Assembly: GCA_944470555.2 (NCBI GenBank)
Contig: OX104127.1
Coordinates: 154,643,776 to 154,707,775 of the forward strand
Source: Heterobilharzia americana
Lineage: Eukaryota > Platyhelminthes > Trematoda > Strigeidida > Schistosomatidae
Reading direction: 5' to 3'
Length of the DNA: 64,000 nucleotides
A program made the translations under genes and the position numbers. Below are positions 21,541 through 34,561 of the stretch, in pieces. The notes under the pieces are model-generated. The model saw only the letters and a program-made list of their open reading frames with translations. It had not been told where the DNA came from and made no database searches. The stretch's first letter is position 1, and each line of letters opens with the position of its first letter.

Positions 21541-22470
21541 AACACACACGGAAGTGGTCAGATGCAGAAGCTTATCCTTTTGATTATCAGGAAGCATCAG
21601 ACCACTGAAGAATACTATCCTCAAAGTGGACACGAAAAGTGTCCTTAAGTGAGTTTGAAGTTCTTCTTTTCAAGATATCTTCGCTGAACTTCTCGTTCTC
21701 TCCAATGTCGTAATGGGTATTTGCGGTAATTTAAAGAACAGTAAGGACCCTTCTTTTTCAAACCAACTGATCCTCTGCACCAACTTGCTGTCATTATTCG
21801 CTAAAACATAAGTTGAACAATTCTCTGTTATGTTAATTTCAAAACCAATAAACGTATTTGTATATTCAGACTATCATCTGGTGGTGATACTTATGTGTAG
21901 TCTGAAGGGCTCGAAATAGAATAAGATTAAGCCATTATCCTGGAGATCTAATAAACGTACCATGTCTTACATGTAATGCAAGACCAATTCAGTCAAATTA
22001 ACTGCATACTAGTGTCATATAGCTAAAGCAGGAGCGAAAATTCACTGTAAAGAGGTAATTATATGTTTGAAAGCCATTTATGCTCACTTAATTTCAAACA
22101 CTTCTCACTTTGCTTCGAATAAACATTGAACTGTTTCTCCCAGTTGTATCTCATGATGTAATACTTTTCATCACCGTGTTAAAAATCCACGATTTTGTCT
22201 CATCGAGGTCAACTACCAGAAACTCCTACTTTAAAATTATATATATATATATATGACACAAGCATAAATCTCTGCAAACATTAAAAATATATCGGTGTCA
22301 AGTTGAATCTTTTTAATATCCAATAAATGAAGATTATCAGAATGTATTTCATACTTGCTTCGCCTTTGTTGTCCACTGATCAACTTTTTAATCAGTACTT
22401 TTTTCTTGACTAATGAATAATGAATTCGAAAATTTGAATGTTCAACTAACTTTGCATTTCCTCTATTTCT
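21541..22470. other. H2 intron sequence
   Basis: AT-rich. A short (AT)n run sits at 22237-22254. The stretch at 21675-21715 matches, inverted, 16189-16227 on the other side of the Gypsy element. Confidence 0.4.
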
Positions 22471-22478
22471 TCATTTAC

Positions 22479-22497
22479 TTTTGCAGTTCGTTAGTCA
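22479..22497 (-). CDS. Host gene H2, 19-nt micro-exon
   Basis: Bounded by a good acceptor (gctttattttacag) and donor (gtaaatg), 43 nt after the previous exon. It completes TCA G|TG, adds T-N-E-L-Q and passes AA| to the exon at 15942, whose first base makes AAG. The phase fit on both sides supports it, but at 19 nt it is inferred from signals alone. Micro-exons are known in schistosomes. Confidence 0.45.
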
Positions 22498-22540
22498 CTG
22501 TAAAATAAAGCCTTACAAGATTGTTTACTTTTCGGTTTAC

Positions 22541-22615
22541 CTGATTCAATTCGACTTTTCAATCGGCTACTTTCAGCTTTTGCCAACAACAGATTACTTT
22601 TCAATTTTTCTTGTT
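22541..22615 (-). CDS. Host gene H2, internal exon (75 nt)
   Basis: Acceptor aaatttttcag and donor gtaaac flank 75 nt encoding E-Q-E-K-L-K-S-N-L-L-L-A-K-A-E-S-S-R-L-K-S-R-I-E-S. This is an uninterrupted heptad-like helix, clearly coiled-coil in character. Phase 1 in, phase 1 out, matching both neighbours. Introns on each side are 46 and 43 nt. Confidence 0.6.
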
Positions 22616-22661
22616 CTGAAAAATTTGTTTTCAAAAGCTTTTGTTATTTAAATCAAGATAC

Positions 22662-22746
22662 CTTCTAAACTTTCTTTAAGGCTCTCCTGAAAACTTTTTA
22701 CCTTTGAAATATCATTTTCCATTGAATTCATTTCAAGTTCACGTGG
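22662..22746 (-). CDS. Host gene H2, most upstream exon found
   Basis: The segment P-R-E-L-E-M-N-S-M-E-N-D-I-S-K-V, then S-F-Q-E-S-L-K-E-S-L-E, is again charged and helical. The donor is gtatct. The acceptor is taken at cttagtag, because the alternative three bases earlier would place TAG in frame. There is no start codon context here, so more exons must lie to the right, but none could be located. With the later exons it gives about 135 residues of the C-terminal part of an unnamed coiled-coil protein. Confidence 0.55.
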
Positions 22747-23210
22747 CTACTAAGAAAATGATAAAAACCTTTATGGATATCGAAATTCAATAAAAATGTG
22801 AAGTTTAAAATAAATTATGTGTTCCAAGGTAAACTGATACTAAATTAATTCAACATATCATATAAAGTATTGACATTTCTACAATTTTATTTAGTACTAG
22901 ATTTATGCGAAACATTTTAAATTACCATGTGCAGTTCTAAAGATGACAAATTTTGATCCCATTAAACTTTCATTTTAAAATGTTCTGGTTGCAAAGTTTC
23001 TATGTTTGTTCAACATATTTTCTATGGCTTTTCAAAATCACTACTGATTATGTTTAGAAGATGGATGAGAACCACAGTCAAAGTAGCTGTCAGTGAAAAA
23101 TACTTTACTCATGAGATCCAGATGATTTTCTTATGAACACATCAAAACAAAACCCAGTCAGATATATTTGTATACCATAAATCTCTTCCTTCGTGTTGTG
23201 TGGAAGTGTG
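22747..23210. other. H2 upstream intron, nothing recognised
   Basis: AT-rich; no exon or repeat supported. Confidence 0.35.
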
Positions 23211-23216
23211 AAGCTG

Positions 23217-23420
23217 TGGCTAATTGGTTTAGACAGGTGTTTTCAGTCAGTGGGTTATGGGATCGAACTTTTCTACTGAGGTCTCTGTGATGTGGTAGTA
23301 TCACCAACCCTCTTACAACAGGTGTGACTCATTGCCTACTGCAAAAAAGTGCACGCAGTTGCTAAGCGAGTTTCTATTTAATATGAGGAGGAGTTAACCT
23401 GAGCAAAGTCAGTTGTTCCA
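23217..23420 (+). repeat. tRNA-related SINE-like repeat
   Basis: tggctaattggtttagacag resembles an A box, and about 40 nt on gggatcgaacttttc resembles a B box (GGTTCGAATCC class). A body follows with gtgatgtggtagtatcacca. The cloverleaf arms do not pair well, so a working tRNA is unlikely. Confidence 0.4.
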
Positions 23421-24059
23421 GTTGTCCTGCTTAGTAATATAAATGGAATGTCTGAAGGTTGCTGAATTGGAAGTGTAAATCTGATCACGACTGACACATC
23501 AGTTTCATTACAACTTATGTTAAATCTCCACCATATATTTACATATTCGTATGAAAATTATTCTTGTAATGTCTGACTGTTATAGATAGAAGCATTCAAC
23601 AAAAGGAAATGATTAATGTTTTGGTTCTGACTAATTATATAATACTGAAGTCATGAGTTTCCATTCCTCTTCCTACTGTCACAGTATCAGTAGTTACCTC
23701 CTGAACACCCCTTTTCTGGATATGAATTTCGCTTCATCGAAATAAATTATACAGCGTTGAAAAAAACTAAGTACTACACGGAACATGCTGATCGGCCTCC
23801 AGCCATTCTTTTATTCTCTCCACCCCTTTTTCAGTACATTATTCTATTATTTTAAGTATCGAAAGTTCAGTGAAACTGAATCCCCTGGGACTAAAGTCTA
23901 GTCAGATTCTTAGTTCATCTAAATATTTAGCTTTGGAAAGCTTAATTCTTGCTTGTACATATTTCACTTGGTTCCAAATTTACAGATAAGTAAACAAAGT
24001 ATCTGCATCAGATAACCATTAGCTGGTTGGTAGTCTGAGATTCTAAACGTGAATTATCA

Positions 24060-24370
24060 TATAGCTATGAGGACAAATATTCGGTGATGACATTGGGTGG
24101 TGGTCGCACTATGTCGTGAACTGACATAAGTTGGAAATATGGACCACTGGATTCCGACGCAGTGGCTCTATGGTAACGTATCAGCAACGGAGCCTGAATG
24201 TTGCGTTTTTGATCTCTGGCGAGGTCGTGGGTGCGCACTGCTGAAGAGCTCCATACTAGGATGAAACAGCTGTCCAGTGCTTTCAAGTTTCCAATGTTCC
24301 TCCAAATGATGTCAGTTCATCATGAAAACCAACTGGAAAAATCTCTTAATCCCCGCAAACCCCCAAATTC
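24060..24370 (+). repeat. SINE-like dispersed repeat, best copy
   Basis: The most complete copy of the family also seen at 4786-5010, 5040-5180 and 7900-8150. Its blocks are ccactggattccgacgcag, gtcgtgggtgcgcactgctg, ccagtgctttcaagtttcc, and an end with aaccaactggaaaaatctct followed by a C-rich segment. No coding frame is shared among copies. Confidence 0.45.
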
Positions 24371-24563
24371 AATTATTGTGCAAGTAGAAACTACGATATT
24401 TAGATAGTAATAAGTAACTTGTAAAAATATTTGTGCTACTCCTTCATGTCATTTGTTACTATCGATCGCAGTTATCTAGGTTCAGAGTTATGTAAAAGAA
24501 TAAGTCTCCTCAAAGTGACACATGCCATATCGTATATCATCAAATAACAAGTGCCAGTTAAAA

Positions 24564-24567
<4 letters not shown>

Positions 24568-24617
<50 letters not shown>
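24568..24617. repeat. (AT)n microsatellite
   Basis: About 50 bp of alternating TA. Confidence 0.95.
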
Positions 24618-24620
<3 letters not shown>

Positions 24621-24846
24621 AATAAAAGTTTTGCATTTATACTCATTCACATATCTACACTTATACCATAGCTTTATCAAAACTGGAGGTTGGACATTCA
24701 ATTTGAAGATGACAGCCTTTTTATTTAGGTGATTTCGCTGAAATGTATTTCAGCTGTCCCTAATAGATACTCCACTAATGTTTAGTTATATTTCCAAAAT
24801 CTGTTGGAGAACATACTCCTCAGAATAAATTATCTCAATAATCAAT

Positions 24847-25262
24847 CCAGTATTCCCCATATTGCCACGAAAGCTTCATGTGGCGTGATTGACATTAGTG
24901 GTCATTATTTTGTGTAACATTTTAATTAAATTTCAGTGTTTTTGATGTCGATTTTTGACCTAGGTGTTATTAATGTACCCTACCACTGTAGCTTGGACAA
25001 AATAACCATTTTCTTACCAAGGTAACAACAGAGTGGTCTTACTAATTTTCAAGAAACTATTATGTTATTGAGGACAACCGGTATCCGACATGTTGCCTGG
25101 TGTGATTTACATTAGTGGTCATTATTTTGTTCAAATGAATAAATGAGAAGGTAATTAATTTACTCTCGAAATTACTCATTCTCTACACTATTGGAGCGAA
25201 ATAATGAACACTGATGTCAGTCTGGTCACATAAAGCTTACGTGGCAACATGGCGGATACCGG
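24847..25262. mobile_element. MITE-like element with three terminal-repeat copies
   Basis: A roughly 60-bp module occurs three times: 24847-24913 (plus), 25078-25132 (plus, with a gap) and 25198-25262 (inverted). The outer edge of the best pair is ccggtatccg / cggataccgg, and all contain a cattagtggtcattattttg-like block or its complement. An inverted pair around about 65 bp of spacer fits a small non-autonomous DNA transposon. The third direct copy suggests a nested or duplicated end. No transposase. Confidence 0.55.
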
Positions 25263-28200
25263 CATTGATAATTATCACATAATTCATTCATGGACTGAAA
25301 GATGTCCATAGACAAACTTTAGTCATAAAGTGACGTTCATGGTCATAATCAATGTCATATAATCAAAAACATAATAGGAATTCTATACCAAGTTGACTTT
25401 CAAGATGTCAGTCTATAAAATCAATTATATTTTTACATGTTACCATTACAAGTGATATTGACTGTTATAAACCACCTCCACGTCACGGAAATTCATTCGT
25501 TTATTTGCATCGGTCTTTAATATATGCTGTCAATATTAAACTTACAAAATAATAAAAAGTAAATTTCATTCAGATCATTACTAAACTACAATCCATGCAA
25601 CTCCTGCCTTTTAGTATATAGAACCATGTAATTCTGTAGATCAGATACATAAAAGTGAAAGCTATTCACTTTCCTTTTTACATACATGCAGAAAGTATTA
25701 CATAACATCACTTTCAAAATGGAAATTTACTTATTTAACCATATCATGATTCCCTGCATTTATTTTGCATTACAAGACTTCAGTTAAATGTAACTTGCCA
25801 CCGCTCTGTTCCCAACTTCCACACTAACTCGGTAAACAGTTTTGTTTACTTTTTTAAAATTTATAGTAAATTCTTATCTGCAGTAATACAGATTTTATGA
25901 TATTTCCACAGTAGGACGCATAGGCCTGTGTTGGTTCAATGGTATTTCATCATGGATGACTGTTTATTATTTCCCACGCTCTGGCTTCAGCCCGTTTTTT
26001 TACTTGACAACACACCTAATCGAAAACACTTTGAAGCAACATGATCAGTGATCTTCTTATGAGCGTGATAAAAAGTGTTATTTCAACAGCTTCACTTAAA
26101 CATTTCAAAAGCTTGACTGATTCACCGTTTCATGAATGACTACAGGACATTATTTGGAAATCTTTTATCCTATTCCTGTTTGGTTTTTTCTACATTCAAT
26201 AAGTTATTTTTGATTTTATGAAATCAGTGTCTGCAATGTAAATTTTCGATACTTTATGGTAGAAAAGTGTTCGTCATTACCACTGCATGTGTATTTTTCT
26301 CATATCTGTTCAAAAATTATGAAACATTGACAGTAATTTAAAGATTAGGCAACTTTTGTAAGCATAAACAAATATGGAGTTTAATGAAATAAAAATATAA
26401 AGCATAAGAAAAATATATTGATTTAGAAAATCAAGATCTTCAGGTATATTCAAAAGAAGTGGAACATTTAAACACTTGAACCCAGACAGAAGTAACCATT
26501 TCACAAAACTCTACAGATATATATATATATATATATATATATGTTAGCAGGAAGGGCAAATATATCCTGTAAGCAACTGTATTATTTGTTTTTCCTTCAA
26601 GTTATTGCTTTTTTGACTGTTTAAGATACTTTTCCTCAGGCTATTTTTACTAGTACCCATTGATTTACAAGAAGTAGGGAACATTTATTTCTCTAAACTA
26701 TTTGCGTCATATCAACTCAAAATGATGTTTCGAACTTCGATTAAATTCTCTTCAGATATACACAGATAAGTAAAATTATCACTAGGTTAGCACTTCTAGC
26801 CATTCATAGTAGTTTCTTACTTCGAAACTTTCCATTTCTAACTTAAATACCTTAACAATCCCTTAAGTTACGTTTAGTTGCACACTGATTCATATTGTCT
26901 GAATGTTATAACCCACAATTTTAGCAAAAATATTCACAGGTGTAATTTTAAACACTTGATGTCATGAAACCAATTACTATTCATTGAATTCAAGCAGGGG
27001 AAATGGGACATCTGAAATTGCCTAAAATTTGAAAAATTTATTTTGACCCAGTAGTTTTTTTCATTTCTTAAGTCAACAACTAATATTTTCATTTTGTTTT
27101 AAACATTTTAAATGAGATTTCTCCGAACACCAAAAACTAAGTAATATGCTCTCCACTAGTTACGTTTCACGTGCTTCTGAAATTTCCTCCTAATAATAGA
27201 TGGTGCTTAAAGAGACATTACACACTGTGATATGAATAAAACAATTTACGAGTAAACAGGGAAAAAATGCTTGTATGCACCACATTTAGTTGGATCTCTA
27301 CACTCTGTAGGTTTATACATGTAGTAATGACATGTATTACAGAAGTTATTCGTAAGCAAGGCGTTATACTCTAAAAGAATAGAAAACTCAATAAGAGATA
27401 ACTTTTAATCCAAAACCCGAATATAACTGAAATACCTGTTAAAGCACGACACTACTTTCATTCTACCTTGGTGATAAACGTCAGTTAATGTGATTTACCA
27501 CTTCGATTTTCCGAAGCTTCTGGTAATTTTTGTGACCGTCTAGCCAAAATACTGACAATTTCTGTTGTGCTATTGTGCTCTAAATAACTTCGTTGAAGGT
27601 GCGTTTTTGATTATTTTGAATGTGTCTTGTTTGACTAAAGTTTAGTTTTGCAAACCTTGCATTATAAATACACTAGAGTGCCACAGTGACCTCTGATCAT
27701 TAAAAGTAATTATTTTATGTCATTCATTTATACCCTCATGAAGTTTTGCCTTTTAACCGTAAACGGAAACTTCTGCTTCTAATTGTTGCTTAGGAATTCT
27801 ATAGTCTGTAAGTTGATCAGTTATACTTCAATTATTATGTTTTAAATCAAAACTGATTAGGTCCACTAAATGATGCACAAGTAATTTTAATTTTGGCGGT
27901 TGTTTTTGCTCAAAATTACAATTTCCGAGTACTTTTATCCAACGCAATAAAACTATGCCTTGGTTCCTTATATAATGATCATCAAAGGAAGAATATGATG
28001 AAATTAGGATTATCAAGCTTTATCATCAAGCATCTGCAAAAAGTGCTGTTACATCTCCTTGCTTTCACTTCTTAGAGCTTGTTTTGCTACAAGATCTTTT
28101 CATTTTTGTAAGCCTTGATCATGAGAGTACACTATAGATTTCAGTAGGTGCCACATAAAGTAGGATAAGTTTAAACAGTCAAGATTTCAAGGATTATTTA

Positions 28201-28900
28201 ATTTACTTTGTTTGAGAATATATTTGTAAAAGTTTGTGCTAAATAAAACCGACTGGCCAAAATTACTAAATTCAGAACTTCTTGCATATATATTTTTAAG
28301 TATGAACAATATCAACATATAGTGTCATGAGAAGATGAAACGAAGAAATAAATAAAAGTCGTATGTGAGAATGTCGAAAAACTCAGTGTTACGATAATTT
28401 ATACATATCAAATCTATTCAATTGGTCCTTATATTTGAAAGTTAAGCAATAACTATCTTTCTTCAGTCCATCCTTTATTGCCGTAAGTTACTCAGTAACT
28501 GGCAGCGATATGCTGCTTTCCGTCTGATATATCTGTAACTGTATCTCATTATCAAGTGATTACTTCAGGTCATTAGCATACAGTATCAATTTGGAAAACC
28601 CAATACTGTATAGAACCAGAATACCAAAGTGATTTATTACAAACCAAAAGATATCTTCTCTTGTATTTGTAAAGATAAATATCACATCGCTGATTAGAAG
28701 TAAAATTTTGTGTATATAAGTTAATTTTTCGGCACATATCGCGATCAGGCGACGTGTTATCGCAGATTATTCGTCCTTAATTTAGCTTACATGTTTGTAT
28801 GCACTCCTCCTTTGCTTTTTATTCCATCTACTTTTCAAACGTAATTAAAGTGAACTGGTTAAATTTGGTCCCAAAAACATTTCAGATATAGCTTCACCTC
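25263..28900. other. AT-rich DNA, nothing firmly recognised
   Basis: No convincing exon. Contains an (AT)n run at 26516-26542. H2 exons upstream of 22746 may lie here, since the gene reads leftward from this side, but no splice-bounded helix-coding segment was found. Confidence 0.35.
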
Positions 28901-29639
28901 AGTTACTGACCACCCCTTCCTCAGTTGTAACTAGAGCTTGAGCGAAGAGATGTAAAAACGTCACAGAGAATCTTAACTCGTCATGTTAGTCACACTCATA
29001 AAAATGACAAAGCATACCAATAGCCGAAAAAGTTAAATATTTGTCCCTTACACAACTATAAACACCTTTGTATTCGGTCGACAAAAAGCAGACATGACTG
29101 CCACAACTAGCCGAAACCTAAACCTGTCTGTAAAAGCTGAAAAGATAAAAGGACGGAGAGTGAGAAGAAAACCCTTGATCAAATTTTTTGACTGTGGTGG
29201 CAACTGCAGCCGAAAGGGATGCAACCCTCTAGTGTAACTTTTGCAGTAAGTGGGTGTATTTTCAGTATGGTCGAGATATACTACAGCAGGATTATGCTCT
29301 CAAGATGAACCATCCATGAGTGTGGTTCTGTTACATCTTTTCACAGTGCCCGTAAAAATAAATCTAGCTGCAGGCTTTCCCACTGAAGACATCAGTCGCA
29401 GACGTCGCCTTAAATCATTACAAAAATACAGTTTCAAAACCAGTACATTCAATACAGTCACTCATGGGTGACTCAAAACAGCAGTCAACTACAAGGTCAA
29501 CTAAATCAGTCTCAAACGCTGCACTTACATTCACACTAACCACTGCTCAATATAGGGAAAAATAGGTAGGAGTGATAAAGGAGGCATGAACTGGCCATGA
29601 AAACGTGCCCACCACATATGACAACATAAATTGCAATGA

Positions 29640-30990
29640 TAAGTTCAGCTTTATCATCTCACTTAATGTTTCCTTATCTAACAACAGCCTTCTGGAGCAA
29701 ACAGAATCCTTTGACAAACATTAGTGGGACGCCATATGCTGCACACTACTGCTGTGTAGCCTTGTGTACCGGCTATGTGAATGCAGTCATTGACCTCGAG
29801 AAAAGCCTTTGCCAATGAGGATGACCTTGAGCTCGGCAAAGGAGGCCGAAATATTCCCATTACGCTCACACTTGCTGGTCAACAGCCGGTCATCTAATAT
29901 AAGGGCTAGATCACATCAACTATTATCAGCAAAGAAAACACCCTGAGAAGTGACCCCTGTGTAAACATCAATAGCTGTGTTCATTCACCGTATACTAAAA
30001 ATAATAGCTCACATATTAAGATAATAAATACATGATGAGGAATAATGGCATTGGTTATGAGCAAGAAGGGAGTTGAAGTAATAGTGATGGCAGTGACAAA
30101 AGTGATTTCATCAAGATTGACGGTTGTTAACTTCAGATGCTCCTAGTCAAAAAACTTTAGACTTGGTACAACATTCAGGACACCATCAGTCGGAATTTTC
30201 GTGAGATTTTCCCGAATTTTGCCAATTCCTTCAACGCATTGACACATCTAACTCTAGTGCACAAAATAACAAGGTTGGGCATTAGCCTTCAGGTGCTATC
30301 CTGGATTGCGGACTGTTTAGATACTATGGAATTCTGGACAAAAGTCAAAAGATTTTGGACATCCTAAAGAGCGCTATTGCTTCGCATCATAAGTGACTAC
30401 TCTGGTTCATCTCCTGTTACTACTTTACTCTACACGTACGACTTCAGTTCATGGAGTGCTGTGCCTCCAAAATAGAAACAAGTGCACTACAAAGCGACCT
30501 CAGAATATTTTGAGAGTGGATGAAAGACAACGGACTGACATCTTACCGGAATAAATACGCATCCAGGTTTCCCCGTACTCCCAATTTGCAGAAAGTGTTC
30601 TACTTTCTCTGTGGTACTCACCACTCCTACATGATCACTATTGGTCAACAAAGTGTGCACTATTTTTAGTGATCCAGGAGATGCCTAGGAAGCCCAGGCA
30701 GCACCAAACTTCGAGAGCGGATAACGAAGTGCCCTCATTCCGGAGCTTTCTGAGGCTTTACCAGCCCTACACACAAATTCACCTGGAGGTTAACAACGTC
30801 CTTGGACCACCACACCTGAAAAGAGATGCGAACAACCCGGGGAAAGTTTGGAAGCGAATCACAAAAGGCATGGCGGAGAGACACCAAAAACCAAACGAGG
30901 CTAGGTCACAAGACCTAAGCCTATATTTTCTTAGTTATTGTAGGTTACATCCTGACTTGATAACACATTATATGACGCTAAGTAATTAAA
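29640..30990 (+). pseudogene. Old reverse-transcriptase remnant
   Basis: Translated in pieces, 29700-29820 reads N-A-V-I-D-L-E-K-S-L, like the A motif of a reverse transcriptase (D-x-x-K-A-F). Near 30460-30560 an S-K-I-E-T segment is followed by L-R-I-F, W-M-K-D-N and G-L-T-S-Y-R-N-K, like the post-active-site segment (W-x-x-x-N-x-L-x-x-N-x-x-K). A longer open piece ends at 30989 with basic residues. Many stops and shifts. The class (non-LTR or other) is uncertain. Confidence 0.35.
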
Positions 30991-33955
30991 GTTACTCAAA
31001 TAGTGGAATCTCACCGAACATTCATCGCAACAATCTTCATTTAAATCCAAAGAGAATCGCTCACAGGAAGCCTAAGGCCCAAGTACGTTCACGCTCTTTC
31101 TTTCCTTGAGTTTGAGGCCACTGGAATACATTACCTGCTGAGGCTTCCCCCACTCCATCTGTCAACAGTTGCAAGAAAATGTCGAATAGCTAAGCAGTGA
31201 CGTGTGGCTTGCAGTGGTTCAGTCGGGATAAAAGCTAGGCTTAAATAGCCAAGTGATTGTGCATCACTCTAATACAGTCACTTCGATAATGATTTTTTGC
31301 ATTGCGACTATTATCATAAAGTCAACTCATTCTTATGCCTGCCTATTAGACGTCTCATCTCTTCAGTCACCACGCCATAACTAATATTACTACCTCCATC
31401 CGTATAATCTCCACTGTTACCCTACCTTGTTTCATTCTTCTATCTGACTTTCCATGGTCTCAACTTGTTCTTTAAGGTTCTCTATATCGTTGTGTTCTTA
31501 CCGTCTTCTACCTAAGCTTCTCTTATCTTAATCTTGTTTTCCTCATTTCTTCTCCCTTGTTTCAGTCAGGAATCGAGTCTTGCTCATCATCTTCCCTTTA
31601 CTATCAGCGCAAACAACTGTCTGGTGACATAAAGTTTGAGGAAATCATCGTCACCACTGTTCGAGAATAAATCATGCACTTACAACCAAACTTAACAAGC
31701 AAAAATACCCTTTGGGCTTACCGGAGCTCCAACAGGCAAATGGATGTATCTCCTGAACTGAAATCCGAAATGGCCCAAGCACTGTTTCACAGTACTTATA
31801 ATTGAGAGCAAAGAAATGAGTAACTTCACACGAGCTCGTAAAATAGATACTGGATACTGGAAGTGCAGAAAACCACCTTACTTTCACCTGACAAAATCAA
31901 TGGCTTTGTTTCGCAAATGAATTTTTTGCTTAATTTCGCAAGAAAGGGTGAGGAAAACGATGCTTTATATGATGTAATCGTTCGAAAACCTCCACGAGAA
32001 CGCTAACAAGAAGCAATGGTCAAATTACCGCTATTGAAATGCAACAAACACTCTAACTTAAGTTTCTAGGTTGAAGTGCAAATTTCAGAAGGCTTTTGTT
32101 TTTCATTCGCGACAAATCTCCCGATTCCTTCTCACTCTTGTTAAAAAGTAAATTGAAAATACAGAGAATGAAGTCTGTAGCTGTATGTTGCAAGAATGAG
32201 TTTCCGGCTTTTAGTGATCATGACAAAATAAGAGATCTTTGTCAGGATTTTTGAGGCCTCTCCTTTGAAGAAAATATGTTTACTTGAGTTTAATCACTTC
32301 CGGATTTACTTTGCAAGCTAACTCGTAGAGTACGGTGTCTAGTAAACCTACAATGGCTCATCTTTTGCAACAATTCAACAGTGGCTGCATCGATTTAACC
32401 GGTTTACAAGTACATGAAGACCGAATATGGAACTTGCGACTGAACCACTAGAGTGGCACAATATTTATTGATGTTGCAAGCATCCAAAGAAAATCTAGAA
32501 TTTGGACAGCATTCGGATAAATGCTAATCAAGGTTGATAATTCTTCGAAGCTGATCGACACACTGCCATGCGGCAATCGACATTATTGAGTCCATCATCT
32601 AGAGAAAACTGCACAACAGTGAGTCCAGACGTGGGTTGAAGTCGATAAGGGAGCTTTTTTGGTCGGCCTTAAGTTACTAGGATGAAGACTACTTGCAGAT
32701 CCAACCTTTGCATCAATACTGTTTGATCGGTGTGCATCTTGCCGTAATCTTTTGCTAATATGGTTTCCTACATATCTGTACAATATCACTGTCATGTGTA
32801 TCTTTCAGCAATCTTATTTGCGATGGTGAAAGTTGCGGTGTACTCTGTAAGGAGATTTGATCATTACTCCTATTGGATTCAGACTTTTCTTCTTCAACTG
32901 ACGATCAACAAAGTCAATAAGGTGTCAAGGAGAGAGGCTAATTTCAAGCCTTTCGGTACAGCACCTGATAATTCCGCAAGCCAGCATGGGTATGTCTGGC
33001 ATTCTGTGAGCTCTTTTGCGGCTACGCATTACTTTACATCGTACTACAGGCTGTTTTCAAATACTTTATGCGTTCTTCATATGGCAGTCATTAACAATGG
33101 GTCTTGTGACTGCAGGCATAGGCCACCCACACCAGACCTATTACATTAGATAACCGGGGGCAGAATATCCGTGCATTTGTTACTGTCGCTCTAGAGAAGT
33201 AATGTCTGGATCGGTGGTACGTCGAAGACTATCATCGCCTTAAACACAACGACTGGTTGGGGGAGGCTAGCCTTATTGTTGCAGTAGGTGGTGCTGGCCA
33301 CTATAGTACATTGACTGTGGCTATAATACGCCAAGATCAGTTCATGACTGGTACAAATTTCTTCTTGAGACACGTAGTGAATCATAATGTAGGCCCATAT
33401 ACATAAATATCGCATAGTTTCATCGATGCATCCAAGCACCAACACCTGGCGTTATGTCACGAAGATCATTATTTGCCAGTGTAGCTCATGGATTAGCGCA
33501 ACCATTGCCTGCGATAGGTGGTCCGTATTACCACTGCTTTAATCAGTAGGCTTTCTATCCTACGAGGACTGGAAAAAGAACTGCCAGAACGTACACGTGG
33601 GTTTTTATACTCATCTTCTCACTTGATTTCTTTCGTTCGTAACTGTTTCCCATTTGTGGGATCACACGTGGTGAGACTTAAGCCCTAACTATCAGACTTT
33701 CACTGGTCCACCCGATGCCAGTACTCACCAAACACAGAAGACAGCAAATTGACCTCACTGGTCGCGTCAACTCTTTTCTCATCGTAGGTCCGCAAATTAG
33801 CTGTGAGTGGATGCATTCGTTCCGGCAGGAAGACAATTTCCCCAGATTACTTGAAAGTGCCCTTAACTTCCTTTTCCTGAGAACGACAGGTTTCCTCCAC
33901 CAGCACTATTGATGTTGGGCAGTGGATGAGGCTTTGGATCGCACGCATTCCTCAT
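30991..33955. other. Repeat-like debris without a call
   Basis: Less AT-rich than the first 29 kb, with scattered short open stretches of low coding quality on both strands. No gene, RNA or element boundary could be supported. Confidence 0.3.
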
Positions 33956-34268
33956 AGGCTTGTGATGACGAGGTGTACGCTGACAAATGCAATTACTAGG
34001 ATTCCATACGAATGAAGAACTGATCAGTTAGAACTAAAGGATGAAGAACAAGGGAGAACGGCAGGCAAAACATGAAATAGGAGCGCAGAAATACTACTCA
34101 GTAGCATATCAAGCTTGATACACTTAGGTCAGTTAGTCGTACTGACTACAAGAGTTACCTGGTGGAACTTTTTGCGGGTCATCTTATAGGGAAGAAGAGG
34201 AAGGTGCATACGGAAGTGGTGAAAACAAAACTGAAGACAAAGATATCGCTACGGAATAGATGAACTAG
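33956..34268 (+). repeat. Dispersed repeat R1, copy 1
   Basis: Diverged direct repeat of 39146-39478. Matching blocks include the flanks of ttccatacgaatg/ttccatttgaatg, gcaggcaaaacatgaaatagg / gcaggcgaaatttgtaacagg, and gaaggtgca followed by aaagatatcgctacggaatag / gaagatatcactacgaaatag. Orientation relative to its parent element is unknown. Confidence 0.6.
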
Positions 34269-34561
34269 TGACTCAGTCGTCCCTTGGCATGTATCACACA
34301 TCAGGGGTCACTTATGACCGTTATACCTCCACCTATGCCGTAGTCAAGACTCATCTATCACGCAAAAAATGGCTTGTACTACTGTATGACGCGAAGACTT
34401 CTGGCTCACCACAAACAGAAAAGAGAATGGTAGGTGGGACGCTTATTTGAAGGGGGGAAAGAGAAGCTGCACAATTAGAGCACTGAGGTTAGGAACGGCA
34501 ACTAGCATCAGACGCATAATTACCACAAATACCCACAGAACAGTATGTTATTCAACAAGAA

